Source: Lachnospiraceae bacterium (GTDB lineage Bacteria; Bacillota; Clostridia; Lachnospirales; Lachnospiraceae). Taken from it: a DNA stretch of 14,043 bases. The position numbers and the translations under genes were made by a program. The stretch's first letter is position 1; each line of letters opens with the position of its first letter. Positions 13,970-14,043 of this stretch are shown here, one piece after another. The stretch is taken from positions 1 through 14,043 of the forward strand of contig JAILNW010000072.1 of assembly GCA_024691145.1 (NCBI GenBank), read 5' to 3'. Below the pieces are notes generated by a model that saw only the letters and a list, made by a program, of their open reading frames with translations, was not told where the DNA came from and did no database searches.

Positions 13970-14043
13970 TTACTTACCATCTTTTTTAAATAATCTGATA
14001 GCATATTTTATATGCTCATTCGTTATATTACTCAGGTCATCTA
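13970..14043 (-). CDS. C-terminal end of a probable KOW-domain RNA-binding protein (cut by window edge)
   Basis: Only 23 codons and the stop are visible, ending DDLSNITNEHIKYAIRLFKK-DGK. In Lachnospiraceae and related Clostridia the gene between map and infA is commonly a KOW-domain, L14e-like protein of about 90-100 residues with a similar charged helical end. The assignment rests on this position and on the short tail; the KOW domain itself is outside the window. Confidence 0.55.
   Translation of the reverse strand, partial: DDLSNITNEHIKYAIRLFKKDGK

Overview
The window looks like a chromosomal segment of a low-GC, anaerobic Clostridia, most likely a member of the Lachnospiraceae. The reasons are a single-chain pyruvate:ferredoxin oxidoreductase, rpsD lying inside the rpsM-rpsK-rpsD-rpoA-rplQ cluster as in many Clostridia, an enlarged ribosomal protein L17, a small KOW-type protein just before infA, strong AGGAGG-type ribosome binding sites, and intrinsic terminators after most units. 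The genus cannot be fixed from the sequence alone. Every gene I can support is on the minus strand, so transcription runs from high to low coordinates.

Layout in transcription order. At the right edge (13970-14043) is the tail of a probable KOW-domain protein, then infA (13720-13938). A consensus promoter at 13668-13696 starts the next unit: rpmJ (13520-13633, GTG start), a long structured untranslated stretch (13150-13519), then rpsM, rpsK, rpsD, rpoA (GTG start) and rplQ, ending at an intrinsic terminator (10017-10069). Next comes a paired-hairpin element (9963-9997) and the tightly overlapping ecfA1-ecfA2-ecfT-truA operon (6683-9943), which ends at a long intrinsic terminator (6603-6652). 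A single tRNA-Gln(CUG) gene with its own near-consensus promoter and terminator follows (6228-6396). Then comes a membrane-anchored GH25 muramidase-like protein with a long charged coiled-coil tail (4253-6073), and nifJ (539-4060), each with a terminator. At the left edge is the N-terminal part of an AAA-ATPase-like family gene (1-410), whose promoter abuts the nifJ terminator.

Functionally, the right half is the end of the ribosomal protein superoperon: translation initiation, small-subunit head and platform proteins, RNA polymerase alpha and L17. It is followed by the energising module of ECF-type vitamin/micronutrient importers and a tRNA pseudouridine synthase. The left half holds independent single-gene units for pyruvate fermentation, cell-wall hydrolysis, a tRNA and an accessory ATPase.

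The most notable feature is the roughly 370-nt stretch between rpmJ and rpsM. It carries about nine perfect or near-perfect stem-loops in a row, one followed by a U-run like an attenuator. It sits at the position where the E. coli alpha-operon leader (bound by S4) lies, and rpsD is in the same operon. It is a good candidate for a structured regulatory RNA. No CRISPR array, insertion sequence, phage gene or defence island is visible, apart from the accessory ATPase fragment.
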